In this document: one piece after another, positions 10,911-19,499 of the stretch | How positions within the stretch are numbered: the first letter of the stretch is position 1 | How the letters are laid out: each line of letters opens with the position of its first letter | NCBI GenBank assembly: GCA_964394445.1 | Contig: CAYMXO010000006.1 | Location: forward strand, 6,218 to 70,217 | Direction: 5' to 3' | DNA from: Thiopseudomonas sp964394445 | GTDB lineage: Bacteria; Pseudomonadota; Gammaproteobacteria; Pseudomonadales; Pseudomonadaceae | DNA: 64,000 bases | Made by a program: the position numbers and the translations under genes | The notes under the pieces: model-generated | What the model saw: only the letters and a program-made list of their open reading frames with translations | Database searches by the model: none | Told to the model about the DNA's origin: nothing

Positions 10911-11354
10911 ATGAACAGACAACTCAAACCGGCCGGGCAGATCCTGCGCGGCAATCATCTGCTGCAGCGGCTGTTGCAGCAGGCCGAAACCCTGAGCCGG
11001 CTTCAGGCTCTGGTGCATGACTATCTGGCACCAGCTGCCCGCACACAAGTGCAGCTTGGCAGCTACCAGGACGGCATCCTGACTCTGGTGCTCAGCGATG
11101 CCGCCTCGGCTACCCGATTGCGCTACCAACAAGAGCGGCTGCTTGACCAGTTACGGCAACATCAGGAGTTTTCCAGCCTGCAACGCATCCGCCTGAAAAT
11201 CCGTCCGGCAGAAAGCGCTCCGCCCGAAGTACGTGAAGAACGCCGCTACCTGACAGGGGCCGCCAGTGCCAATATCCGCCAGGGTGCACAGGCCATTGAA
11301 GACCCCGAACTGCGCGCCGCCCTGCAGCGCCTGGCCGGCAATACCCACCCCTGA
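10911..11354 (+). CDS. dciA: DUF721 protein, DciA-type replicative helicase loader
   Basis: This 147-residue protein has an N-terminal DUF721 domain (about 10-105: LLQRLLQQAETLSRLQALV, then VQLGSYQDGILTLVLSDAA and a KH-like end with RIRLKIRP) and a less ordered tail. DciA interacts with DnaA and DnaB and loads the replicative helicase in bacteria without DnaC. The position between secA and lpxC, transcribed away from secA, matches P. aeruginosa dciA. The ATG at 10911 has AAGGATGAATC ahead of it, giving a usable ribosome site. TATACT at 10848-10853 is a possible -10, though no good -35 accompanies it. Confidence 0.88.
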   Translation: MNRQLKPAGQILRGNHLLQRLLQQAETLSRLQALVHDYLAPAARTQVQLGSYQDGILTLVLSDAASATRLRYQQERLLDQLRQHQEFSSLQRIRLKIRPAESAPPEVREERRYLTGAASANIRQGAQAIEDPELRAALQRLAGNTHP

Positions 11355-11490
11355 TTACAGACTCCGCGTGTAGGGTACACGCCTTTGTGGGAACGCGGCG
11401 TGTGTAGTGGGCAATGCCCGGTCAGGGGCCTGCCCCTGAGCAATACCGGCCGCCGCAGCACAAAACACCTGGCGGCAGCTGCAACACAAA

Positions 11491-12048
11491 TTACATGCCC
11501 TTTACCGCATAAATTCCCGGGGCATTGCGCCAGTAGCCCTTGTAATCCATGCCATAACCGAATACATAGCGGTCCTGGCATTCAATGCCGACAAAGTCCG
11601 CCTTGAAAGACGGGTCCGCCTTGCGCTCATGCTGCTTGTCCAGCAGCACTGCCGTATAGACGTTGCGCGCTCCGGCATGGCGGCAAAAATCAATAATGGC
11701 CATCAGCGTATGGCCCTCGTCCAGGATGTCATCCACGATCAGGACATCACGATCGATGAAGGACACTTCCGGTTTGGCCTTCCAGAACAGCTCGCCACCG
11801 CGGGTTTCGTTGCGGTAACGGGTCGCATGCAGATAGGACTGTTCCAGCGGGAAGGTCAACCGGGTCAAGAGTTGGCCGGCAAAGATCAGGCCGCCGTTCA
11901 TCACACAAAACACCACCGGATTGCTGTCCTGCAGCGCAGCGGTGATTTCTCCGGCCACCCGGCCAATGCAGGCTTCGACTTCCGCCTGCGGATGCAGGCA
12001 GTCTGCTTCAAGCATGACCTGCCTGATGTGTTGCAATTGTTCTGACAT
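11491..12048 (-). CDS. hpt: Hypoxanthine-guanine phosphoribosyltransferase
   Basis: The 185-residue protein is a purine phosphoribosyltransferase: the PRPP-binding loop is VLIVDDILDEGHTL, with FCVMNGGLIFAGQLL earlier and the base-recognition region near FVGIECQDRYVFGYGMDY. It salvages hypoxanthine and guanine to IMP and GMP. The ATG at 12048 is preferred over an upstream in-frame start at 12078, because GGA lies eight bases ahead and MSEQLQHIRQVM is a typical beginning. It lies 57 bases after uraA on the same strand and forms a base-salvage group with uraA and upp. The exact purine preference is inferred. Confidence 0.9.
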   Translation of the reverse strand: MSEQLQHIRQVMLEADCLHPQAEVEACIGRVAGEITAALQDSNPVVFCVMNGGLIFAGQLLTRLTFPLEQSYLHATRYRNETRGGELFWKAKPEVSFIDRDVLIVDDILDEGHTLMAIIDFCRHAGARNVYTAVLLDKQHERKADPSFKADFVGIECQDRYVFGYGMDYKGYWRNAPGIYAVKGM

Positions 12049-12105
12049 GTTGTAATTCCATAAAAGCGTTGCGCACAAACCTGGTGCAGCAACCTGCTGC
12101 CCGGA

Positions 12106-13338
12106 TCAGGGCAGCGTACGTGGCAAAACCAGGTTCAGCAGCAAGGCTGCAACCGCACACAGCGAGATGCCCGAAAGGGCAAAATCACCGGTTCCCATCA
12201 CCATGCCGCCTATACCAAACACCAGCGTCACCGAAACAATGATCAGGTTACGCGGTTCGGACAGGTCCACCTGCTGGCGGATCAGGGTGTTCAGCCCGAC
12301 CACGGCAATGGAGCCGAACAGCAGGCACAGAATGCCGCCCATGACCGGCACCGGAATGCTTTGCAGGGCCACGCCAAACTTGCCGATAAAGGCCAGGGCA
12401 ACGGCAAACACCGCCGCCCATGTCATGATCACCGGGTTGTAGTTGCGGGTCAGCATCACAGCGCCGGTCACCTCGGCATAGGTGGTATTGGGCGGGCCGC
12501 CAAACAGGCCGGCGGCCGAGGTGGCCAGTCCGTCACCGAGCAGGGTACGCTGCAGGCCCGGCTGCTGGATGAAGTTCTTGCCGGTCACACCACCAATGGC
12601 AACGATACCGCCAATGTGTTCGATCGCCGGCGCCAGCGCCACCGGCAGCATGTACAGGATGGCCCCCAGGTGAAATTCCGGTGCAACAAAGGCCGGCATG
12701 GCCAGCCAGGGGGCCGCCACAATGGGAGCCGTTTCAATTACGTCAAACATCAGCGACAGCAGCGTACCGACAATGATGCCGGCAAGAATCGGCACCAGCC
12801 GGAACAGCCCGCGGCCCAGCACGGCCACGGCCAGGGTGCTGAACAGCGCGGACATGGAAATGATCATCGCCGTGCTGTATTCAATCAGCTGGGTACCGCC
12901 GTCCCCGGACTTGCCCATGGCCATGTTCACTGCAGTCGGCGACAGCGCCAGGCCAATACACATGATCACCGGTGCAATCACCACCGGCGGCAGCAGGCGT
13001 TCGATAAAGCCGGCACCACGCAGCTGGACCGCCAGGCTGAGCAGCACATACATGAAGCCGGCAGCGATAATGCCACCCATCACCGCCGGCATGCCGAAAG
13101 CGGTTTTCGCCGCCAGGATCGGCGCGATGAACGCAAAGCTGGAAGCAAGGAATACCGGCACCTGCCGTTTGGTGACCAGCTGGAACAACAGGGTACCGAT
13201 ACCGGCGGTAAACAGCGCCACGTTGGGATCCATGCCGGTTATCAGCGGCATCAGCACCAAGGCACCGAAGGCCACAAACAGCATCTGCGCGCCGGCCAGT
13301 ACCTGCCGCGGCACGCTGTTGTGCGTCGCGTCCTGCAT
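12106..13338 (-). CDS. uraA: Uracil-xanthine permease family transporter (NCS2), UraA
   Basis: The 410-residue protein is a polytopic inner-membrane transporter of the NCS2 family, with about 14 hydrophobic segments and the family motif ALAPAIEHIGGIVAIGGVTG in the middle. Its position two bases after upp, on the same strand, points to uracil as substrate, imported as a proton symporter for conversion to UMP. GGAAAA six bases before the ATG at 13338 overlaps the end of upp, so the two are likely translationally coupled. Confidence 0.93.
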   Translation of the reverse strand: MQDATHNSVPRQVLAGAQMLFVAFGALVLMPLITGMDPNVALFTAGIGTLLFQLVTKRQVPVFLASSFAFIAPILAAKTAFGMPAVMGGIIAAGFMYVLLSLAVQLRGAGFIERLLPPVVIAPVIMCIGLALSPTAVNMAMGKSGDGGTQLIEYSTAMIISMSALFSTLAVAVLGRGLFRLVPILAGIIVGTLLSLMFDVIETAPIVAAPWLAMPAFVAPEFHLGAILYMLPVALAPAIEHIGGIVAIGGVTGKNFIQQPGLQRTLLGDGLATSAAGLFGGPPNTTYAEVTGAVMLTRNYNPVIMTWAAVFAVALAFIGKFGVALQSIPVPVMGGILCLLFGSIAVVGLNTLIRQQVDLSEPRNLIIVSVTLVFGIGGMVMGTGDFALSGISLCAVAALLLNLVLPRTLP

Positions 13339-13340
13339 GA

Positions 13341-13979
13341 TCAGTTTTCCTTTTGCTTGGTACCGAAGATGCGGTCGCCGGCGTCGCCCAGCCCGGGAAT
13401 GATATAGCCCTTGGCATTGAGTCCCTGGTCCACCGATGCGGTATAGATTTTCACATCCGGATGCCTGGCCTGCACCGCTTCAATGCCTTGCGGTGCGGCA
13501 ACCAGCACCATGGCACGAATCTCGCGACAGCCGGCCCTTTTCAGCAGGTCGATGGTCGCCACCATGGAATTGCCGGTGGCCAGCATGGGGTCGATGATCA
13601 GCGCCAGTCGTGAATGCATGTCCGGTGCGAGTTTTTCCAGATAGGTTTGCGCCTGCAGGGTTTCCTCGTTGCGCACCACCCCCACCGCGCTGACTTTGGC
13701 GCCCGGGATCAGGCTCAGCACGCCGTCCAGCATGCCGATTCCGGCACGCAGAATGGGTACCACGGTAATTTTTTTACCGGCAATTTTCTCCACCTCCACG
13801 TCCCCGTCCCATCCTTGCGTGCTATAGGTTTCCAGTGGCAGATCCTTGGTCGCCTCGTAGGTCAGCAGGGTGCCGATTTCCTGGGACAGTTCGCGAAAAT
13901 TCTTGGTGCTCAGATCGGCACGACGCATCAGGCCCAGCTTGTGGCGAATGAGCGGATGGCGGATTTCTTCAACGGACAT
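13341..13979 (-). CDS. upp: Uracil phosphoribosyltransferase
   Basis: The 212-residue product is full length for Upp, which makes UMP from uracil and PRPP. Diagnostic stretches are HPLIRHKLGLMR, VPILRAGIGMLDG, the PRPP loop region LIIDPMLATGNSM and the C-terminal uracil-binding GLGDAGDRIFGTK. The open frame runs to 14246, but ATG 13979 has GGAG eight bases upstream and gives the family N-terminus MSVEEIRHPL. It is the first gene of a upp-uraA-hpt run placed between lpxC and dciA. That group is not at this spot in P. aeruginosa. Confidence 0.96.
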   Translation of the reverse strand: MSVEEIRHPLIRHKLGLMRRADLSTKNFRELSQEIGTLLTYEATKDLPLETYSTQGWDGDVEVEKIAGKKITVVPILRAGIGMLDGVLSLIPGAKVSAVGVVRNEETLQAQTYLEKLAPDMHSRLALIIDPMLATGNSMVATIDLLKRAGCREIRAMVLVAAPQGIEAVQARHPDVKIYTASVDQGLNAKGYIIPGLGDAGDRIFGTKQKEN

Positions 13980-14138
13980 TGGGAGTACTCCAAGTACAGG
14001 TCGGGTGGGTTCGGGGCAAGTATAAAGCAAAGCCGTCCTGTGGCGGCAAAGTATAGGGCTTGTTGTGCCAGGCAGGCGGATCGCACCACATGCCGCTGCT
14101 GCAAAGCCTGCCCAGGCTGCATCCATGATCGTCCAGGC

Positions 14139-14170
14139 AAAAAAAACCGCCTGCAGGCAGGCGGTTAAAA
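14139..14170 (-). terminator. Rho-independent terminator after lpxC
   Basis: On the minus strand the nine-base stem AACCGCCTG, a CCTG loop and CAGGCGGTT are followed by a T run. It lies 21-52 bases past the lpxC stop and marks the end of the long mraZ-lpxC gene string, separating it from upp. Confidence 0.9.
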
Positions 14171-14190
14171 ACTTGAGAAGGTTTGCTGCG

Positions 14191-15102
14191 TTATTGCGAC
14201 GCAGCAGGTCGCATATAGGAAATGGGTGCCGTAGCGGCATCCTCAAAGGTTACAACCTCCCAGGCGTCGGGCTGGCTCAGCAGCTCGCGCAACAACTGGT
14301 TGTTCAGCGCATGGCCGGACTTATAGCCACGAAATTCGCCAATCAGGCTCTTGCCCAGCAGGTACAGGTCTCCAATGGCGTCAAGGATCTTGTGTTTGAC
14401 GAATTCGTCTTCATAGCGAAGTCCGTCCTCGTTCAGCACTGTATCCTCGTCCACCACAATGGCGTTGTCGACACTGCCGCCCAGAGCCAGGTTGTGCGCT
14501 CGCAGGTATTCGATATCACGCATGAAACCGAACGTACGGGCACGGCTGACTTCCTTCACAAACGATGTGCTGGAAAAATCAACACTGGCAACCTGGGTAC
14601 GCCCCGCCACCACCGGGTGGTCAAAGTCGATTTCAAAGCTGACCTTGAACCCGTCAAAAGGTACGAAGGTGGCTTTTTTCTCGCCATCGCTGACGCTGAC
14701 CTCGCGCAGGATGCGGATAAACTCCTTGGGAGCATCCTGGTCTTCGAGACCGGCAGATTGCAGCAGGAAAACAAAGGGACCGGCACTGCCATCCATGATT
14801 GGAACTTCCGGTGCCGACAATTCCACATAGGCATTGTCGATACCCAGTCCCGCCATGGCGGACAGCAGATGCTCAACCGTATCCACCTTGACATCGCCGT
14901 TGACCAGCGTGGTCGACATGGTGGTTTCGCCAACGTTGTCGGCCAGGGCACGGATTTCCACCACAGGATCCAGATCCATGCGGCAGAAAACGATGCCCGT
15001 ATTAACCGGGGCAGGCTTGAGCGTCAGATAGATTTTTTCGCCCGAGTGCAAGCCTATTCCAGTGGCCCTGATGGTGTTTTTCAAAGTACGTTGTCTGATC
15101 AT
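14191..15102 (-). CDS. lpxC: UDP-3-O-acyl-N-acetylglucosamine deacetylase LpxC
   Basis: The 303-residue protein is a complete LpxC, the zinc enzyme for the first committed step of lipid A synthesis. It begins MIRQRTLKNTIRATGIGLHSG, the substrate-binding start of the family. Zinc ligands are visible in VEHLLSAM and FVKHKILDAIGDL; the catalytic SFEIDFDHP and the late SGHALNNQLLRELL are present. An upstream in-frame ATG at 15126 would add eight residues not found in the family. It follows ftsZ as in Pseudomonas, with a stem-loop in the 105-base gap. Its terminator ends the cluster. Confidence 0.97.
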   Translation of the reverse strand: MIRQRTLKNTIRATGIGLHSGEKIYLTLKPAPVNTGIVFCRMDLDPVVEIRALADNVGETTMSTTLVNGDVKVDTVEHLLSAMAGLGIDNAYVELSAPEVPIMDGSAGPFVFLLQSAGLEDQDAPKEFIRILREVSVSDGEKKATFVPFDGFKVSFEIDFDHPVVAGRTQVASVDFSSTSFVKEVSRARTFGFMRDIEYLRAHNLALGGSVDNAIVVDEDTVLNEDGLRYEDEFVKHKILDAIGDLYLLGKSLIGEFRGYKSGHALNNQLLRELLSQPDAWEVVTFEDAATAPISYMRPAASQ

Positions 15103-15148
15103 GCCGAAATAGCCGCTGTCTTCCAATTATTGCGAATGGTTTTCAATT

Positions 15149-15172
15149 GGCGGCATCTTAACAGATGCCGCC
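15149..15172. other. Stem-loop in the ftsZ-lpxC gap
   Basis: A perfect nine-base inverted repeat, GGCGGCATC and GATGCCGCC with a six-base loop, lies between ftsZ and lpxC. It has no T run on either side, so it is probably not a simple terminator. It may stabilise the ftsZ mRNA end or mark an RNA processing site; this is inference. Confidence 0.7.
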
Positions 15173-15207
15173 TTAATAGAGAAACCGCGCTGGCCTGCTC
15201 TTCCACT

Positions 15208-16401
15208 CTAGTCCGCCTGGCGGCGCAGGAAAGCAGGAATGTCGAGATAATCCAGTTCTTCCTGCTGCTGCGGGGCACTTGCCGAAGCTGCCGCATTGCG
15301 CCGGAACGTGGGTTTGTCATAACTGCTGTAGTCGCTGTTGAACTGCTCCCCAACCGCCCTGGCGGTTACGACAGTACCGGCAACCGCATCGGCACTCTGG
15401 CCCAGGTTGACCGTGTTGTCGACCACCTTGACCGGCTTCTCGACGCGGCTGTTCAGGCCGGTGACCACCACGGTGACATGCAGCTCATCGCGCATCTCCG
15501 GATCAATCGCAGTACCCACCTTGACGATGGCTTCTTCAGTGGCGTATTCCTCGATGATTTCACCCACTTCGGAGTATTCGCCGATCGACAGGTCGGGGCC
15601 GGAGGTGATGTTGACCAGGATGCCGCGGGCGCCCTGCAGGTTGACATCATCCAGCAGCGGGTTGCGGATGGCTTCTTCAGTGGCCTCGCGGGCACGGTTC
15701 GGGCCGCTGGCACGACCGGTACCCATCATTGCCATGCCCATTTCGCTCATCACGGTACGCACGTCGGCAAAGTCGACGTTGATCATGCCGGGACGCTTGA
15801 TGATGTCGGAAATACCACGAACCGCACCGGAGAGCACGTCGTCAGCCTTGGCAAAGGCGCTCAGCAGGCTCGCATCCTTGCCCAGGATGGTCAGCAGCTT
15901 TTCGTTGGGAATGGTGATCAGCGAGTCGCAGTGCTCGGCCAGCTCACGGATGCCATCATCGGCAATCTGCTGACGACGCTTGCCCTCAAACGGGAACGGA
16001 CGGGTCACGATGGCTACCGTCAGGATGCCAAGGTCCTTGGCCACCTGGGCAATCACTGGCGCGGCACCGGTACCGGTACCACCGCCCATGCCGGTAGCAA
16101 TGAAAACCATGTCGGCACCGTCAAGTACCTCGTGGATGCGCTCGCGGTCTTCTTCGGCTGCCTTGCGGCCGACTTCCGGATTGGCGCCGGCACCCAGGCC
16201 CTTGGTCACGCTGGTACCCAGCTGCAGCACGGTACGTGAGCCGACGCTCTGCAGGGCCTGGGCATCCGTGTTGGCGCAGATGAACTCGACGCCTTCGATG
16301 TTGTTGTTGATCATGTGGTTGACCGCGTTGCCGCCGCCCCCACCCACACCGACTACCTTGATGACTGCGCTTTTGCTGGTCTGGTCTACTAAATCGAACA
16401 T
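15208..16401 (-). CDS. ftsZ: Cell division protein FtsZ
   Basis: The 397-residue tubulin homologue polymerises with GTP into the Z ring. The N-terminal nucleotide-binding region VVGVGGGGGNAVNHMI and the tubulin signature GGGTGTGAAPVIA are intact. The T7-loop catalytic region NVDFADVRTVM and the conserved C-terminal peptide DYLDIPAFLRRQAD that binds FtsA and ZipA are also present. AGGAGA seven bases before ATG 16401 is a strong ribosome site and overrides the longer open frame to 16428. It follows ftsA by 49 bases. Confidence 0.98.
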   Translation of the reverse strand: MFDLVDQTSKSAVIKVVGVGGGGGNAVNHMINNNIEGVEFICANTDAQALQSVGSRTVLQLGTSVTKGLGAGANPEVGRKAAEEDRERIHEVLDGADMVFIATGMGGGTGTGAAPVIAQVAKDLGILTVAIVTRPFPFEGKRRQQIADDGIRELAEHCDSLITIPNEKLLTILGKDASLLSAFAKADDVLSGAVRGISDIIKRPGMINVDFADVRTVMSEMGMAMMGTGRASGPNRAREATEEAIRNPLLDDVNLQGARGILVNITSGPDLSIGEYSEVGEIIEEYATEEAIVKVGTAIDPEMRDELHVTVVVTGLNSRVEKPVKVVDNTVNLGQSADAVAGTVVTARAVGEQFNSDYSSYDKPTFRRNAAASASAPQQQEELDYLDIPAFLRRQAD

Positions 16402-16450
16402 AGTGCTCTCCTCACCTTCTCGAATCACCGGTCAGGCCGGCTGTTTTTAA

Positions 16451-17698
16451 TTAAAAGTTGTTTTGTACCCAACGGCGGATGCGCTGCACCGCCGAAGGCT
16501 TGTTGCTGTCCTTTACCGGCTCGCCATGTTCGGCCGGCAACCCTTCTTTCTGCTTGTTCAGGCCATAAATCAGCAGGCCTACCGCGGTTGAATACACCGG
16601 GTTGCGCAGCAGGTCCGACATCCCCTTGATGCCCTGCGGACCGCCGACACGTACCGGCATGTGAAATACTTCTTCGGCCAGCTCAACCGCGCCTTCCATC
16701 TTGGCGGTGCCGCCGGTCAGCACGATGCCGGCCGGGATCATGTCCTCGTAGCCGCTGCTGCGGATCTTGGCGTGGATCAGCTGGAACAGTTCTTCGTAAC
16801 GCGCTTCAACCACTTCGGCCAGCGCCTGACGCGACAGGTCGCGCGGAGCGCGATCGCCAACGCTGGGCACCTTGATGGTTTCATCCGGGTGGGTCAGTTT
16901 GGCCAGCGCGCAGGCGTAGCGGATCTTGATCTCCTCGGCGTATTGCGTCGGGGTGCGCAGCGCCATGGCAATATCGCTGGTGACCTGGTCACCGGCGACC
17001 GGAATTACGGCGGTGTAACGGATCGCGCCCTCGGTAAAGATGGCGATATCAGCGGTACCGCTGCCGATGTCCACCAGGCAGACGCCCAGCTCCATTTCGT
17101 CATCGGTCAGCACGGCGGTGGCCGAAGCCAGCTGTTCCAGAATGGTGCCATCCAGGTCAATCCCGCAGCGGCTGACGCATTTTTCCACGTTTTGTGCCGC
17201 ATTGGTGGCACAGGTGACCACATGCACGCGGGCTTCCAGGCGCACACCGGACATGCCCAGCGGCTGACGCACACCTTCCTGCTTGTCGATGATGTAGTCC
17301 TGGGCCAGGGTATGCAGGATGCGCTGGTCGGCGGCAATGGGTACGGCCTGGGCGGCATCCAGCACACGCTCCATGTCTTTGCGGCTGACCTCACCATTGT
17401 GGATGGCAACGCTGCCGTCAGAGTTCTGGCTGCGGATATGGCTGCCGGCCAGGCCGACATAGGCGGAATGCACATGACATTCGGCAAGCTGCTGCGCCTC
17501 GTCAATGGCCTGCTGGATTGACTGCACGGTGGACTCGATGTCCACGACCACACCTTTTTTCAGGCCGCGGGTCGGGCTGGTTCCCATGCCGACCACGTGC
17601 AGCTCGTCGCCGGGCAATACCTCGGCTATCAGCGCCACCACCTTGGAGGTGCCGATATCGAGCCCGACAATCATGTTTTGACCTGTTTGGTACGCCAT
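16451..17698 (-). CDS. ftsA: Cell division protein FtsA
   Basis: The 415-residue actin-like protein tethers FtsZ to the membrane. The N-terminal motif MIVGLDIGTSKVVALIAEV, the phosphate-2 region VCLVDIGSGTADIAIF and the adenosine motif GIVLTGGTAKMEG are typical. The C-terminal amphipathic helix is the tail RIRRWVQNNF. The ATG at 17698 (MAYQTGQNM) fits Pseudomonas FtsA; GGGGAG lies 11 bases upstream, slightly far. ATG 17674 is an alternative. The gap to ftsQ is 16 bases. Confidence 0.97.
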   Translation of the reverse strand: MAYQTGQNMIVGLDIGTSKVVALIAEVLPGDELHVVGMGTSPTRGLKKGVVVDIESTVQSIQQAIDEAQQLAECHVHSAYVGLAGSHIRSQNSDGSVAIHNGEVSRKDMERVLDAAQAVPIAADQRILHTLAQDYIIDKQEGVRQPLGMSGVRLEARVHVVTCATNAAQNVEKCVSRCGIDLDGTILEQLASATAVLTDDEMELGVCLVDIGSGTADIAIFTEGAIRYTAVIPVAGDQVTSDIAMALRTPTQYAEEIKIRYACALAKLTHPDETIKVPSVGDRAPRDLSRQALAEVVEARYEELFQLIHAKIRSSGYEDMIPAGIVLTGGTAKMEGAVELAEEVFHMPVRVGGPQGIKGMSDLLRNPVYSTAVGLLIYGLNKQKEGLPAEHGEPVKDSNKPSAVQRIRRWVQNNF

Positions 17699-17714
17699 GT
17701 AAAAAACGTCTCCC

Positions 17715-18566
17715 CTATTGCACTGCGGCATCACTGTCATTGTCACGCCAGGCTACTGCCAGGCCGTTGGCATAGCGCAAATCAATACGCGCTACCTGGT
17801 CCATCTGTTCCTTCAGCTCTCGTTCATAAATCGCGGTAAAACGCCGCATTTTTTCCAGAATCACATCTCGTCCGAGCAGCAGCTCAAGACCATTGCCGGT
17901 CGTAACAAACCAGCTGCCACGAGCCCTCAATTCAAGCCGGGCAATGCTGTAGCCCAGCGGCCGCAACACGCGGGTCAGGCTCCAGTACTGCTGCATCACC
18001 TGTTCCTGGGTACCTTCCGGCCCCAGCAGGCTTGGCATTTCAGCATCCGGCGCCCGGGTCACTCCGGCAAACACCTGACCCCGGCTGTTCAGCCACTGCT
18101 GCTCGCCCCAGCGGGCAATCGGCTGCTGCTCTACTACTTCGACCTTTAACTGGTCCGGCCAGATCCGGCTGATGCGGGCCTGGTCGACCCAGGGCAGCTG
18201 TTCCAGTGCCTGCTGCATCCCGGCCAGATTGGCCGTCAAAAACCGTACCTCACCAAATCCCTCCAGCTGCTGCTGCAACTGTTGCTGGTTCTGGGCTGCC
18301 ACCTCGCCCAGTTTGCCTTCGACCAGCACCTGGGCGATCGGCCGGTCCAGCTGTGGCCGCAGCTCCTGCCAGGCCCGCATGCCGGCTCCCAGCACGGCCA
18401 CGGCCAGCACCAGATAAAAAACGTGTCCCAGCAGTCGCCAGTTGATCTTTGGCAGTTGCCAGCTCCTGCGCTGTTTAACTTTCGGTGGCGCAATACGGCT
18501 GGCACCACGAGGGGCTGCCTGCCCTCTCATGCCATTTCTGCCGCTGATGCCCACACGTAAAGTCAT
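17715..18566 (-). CDS. ftsQ: Cell division protein FtsQ
   Basis: The 283-residue protein has a basic cytoplasmic tail (residues 1-45), one membrane segment (about 46-66, LLGHVFYLVLAVAVLGAGM) and a periplasmic part. The periplasmic part starts with a POTRA domain (PIAQVLVEGKLGEV to the LPWVDQARISRIWPDQLKVEVVEQ region) and continues as the FtsQ domain. It scaffolds FtsB and FtsL in the divisome. It lies nine bases after ddlB and before ftsA in the usual order. Sequence conservation is lower than in its neighbours, as normal for FtsQ. Confidence 0.94.
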   Translation of the reverse strand: MTLRVGISGRNGMRGQAAPRGASRIAPPKVKQRRSWQLPKINWRLLGHVFYLVLAVAVLGAGMRAWQELRPQLDRPIAQVLVEGKLGEVAAQNQQQLQQQLEGFGEVRFLTANLAGMQQALEQLPWVDQARISRIWPDQLKVEVVEQQPIARWGEQQWLNSRGQVFAGVTRAPDAEMPSLLGPEGTQEQVMQQYWSLTRVLRPLGYSIARLELRARGSWFVTTGNGLELLLGRDVILEKMRRFTAIYERELKEQMDQVARIDLRYANGLAVAWRDNDSDAAVQ

Positions 18567-18575
18567 GATGAACCC

Positions 18576-19499
18576 CTACAGCGTACTTGCCAGCAAACGC
18601 AGCACCAGCTGCTGAAAATCCATACCGACGGCCCGTGCTGCCATTGGCACCAGGCTGTGATCGGTCATGCCCGGAACAGTGTTCACCTCCAGCAACCAGA
18701 AGTTGCCCTGTTCATCCTGCATCACATCCGCACGCCCCCAGCCGGTCACCCCGAGGGCGGCACAGGCACGGGCAGTCAACTCACGCAGCTCCTGCTCCTT
18801 GTCTGTTTCCAGTCCGCAAGGGATCTGGTAGCGGGTGTCGTCCGACAGGTATTTGGCATCGTAGTCATAAAACACATGGTCGGTACCCAGACGGATCGGC
18901 GGCAGAATCTCGCCATCGAGCATCGCTATGGTAAATTCCGGCCCGTTGATGTATTGCTCCACCAACACGTTATCGTCGTAAGTGCGGGCGTTGTGCCAGG
19001 CCTGTTGCAGCTCTTCCAGGGTGTGCACCTTGGCCATGCCGATGCTGGAACCTTCCTGGCTGGGCTTGACCATCAAAGGAAAGCCCAGCTCTGCAGCCAC
19101 CTGTGTGCAATCAGCCTCGCTGGCCAGGGTCGCATGACGCGGCGTTGGCAGCCCCAGGCTGTGCCAGACCTGCTTGGTACGCAGTTTGTCCATGGCCAGC
19201 GCGGAAGCCAGCACGCCGCTGCCGGTATAGGGGATGCCGGCACATTCCAGCAAACCCTGGATGGTGCCGTCTTCACCGCCACGCCCGTGCAACACGATAA
19301 AGGCGCGGTCAAATGCCTGCGCGGCCAGCTGTTGCAGGATATCGGCTCCGGCATCCAGGCCGTGCGCATCGACACCAGCCGCCTGCAGGGCAGCCAGCAC
19401 GGCCGCACCGGACTTGAGCGAAACCTCGCGCTCGGCACTGCGTCCGCCGTACAGCACGGCCACCTTGCCAAATGCGCGCACATCCAGAGGCTGGGTCAT
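18576..19499 (-). CDS. ddlB: D-alanine--D-alanine ligase
   Basis: The 307-residue ATP-grasp enzyme joins two D-alanines for the peptidoglycan pentapeptide. Signatures: VAVLYGGRSAEREVSLKSG at the N-terminus, IVLHGRGGEDGTIQGLLE, VKPSQEGSSIGM in the ATP-binding loop, and the metal-binding end FWLLEVNTVPGMTDHSL. The ATG overlaps the murC stop by four bases (ATGA). Length and order match DdlB of the dcw cluster. Confidence 0.97.
   Translation of the reverse strand: MTQPLDVRAFGKVAVLYGGRSAEREVSLKSGAAVLAALQAAGVDAHGLDAGADILQQLAAQAFDRAFIVLHGRGGEDGTIQGLLECAGIPYTGSGVLASALAMDKLRTKQVWHSLGLPTPRHATLASEADCTQVAAELGFPLMVKPSQEGSSIGMAKVHTLEELQQAWHNARTYDDNVLVEQYINGPEFTIAMLDGEILPPIRLGTDHVFYDYDAKYLSDDTRYQIPCGLETDKEQELRELTARACAALGVTGWGRADVMQDEQGNFWLLEVNTVPGMTDHSLVPMAARAVGMDFQQLVLRLLASTL

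Noticed and set aside
14065..16239. 724-codon plus-strand open frame opposite lpxC and ftsZ
   Set aside because: Shadow of lpxC and ftsZ; crosses the lpxC terminator and the ftsZ-lpxC stem-loop and has no recognisable domain.
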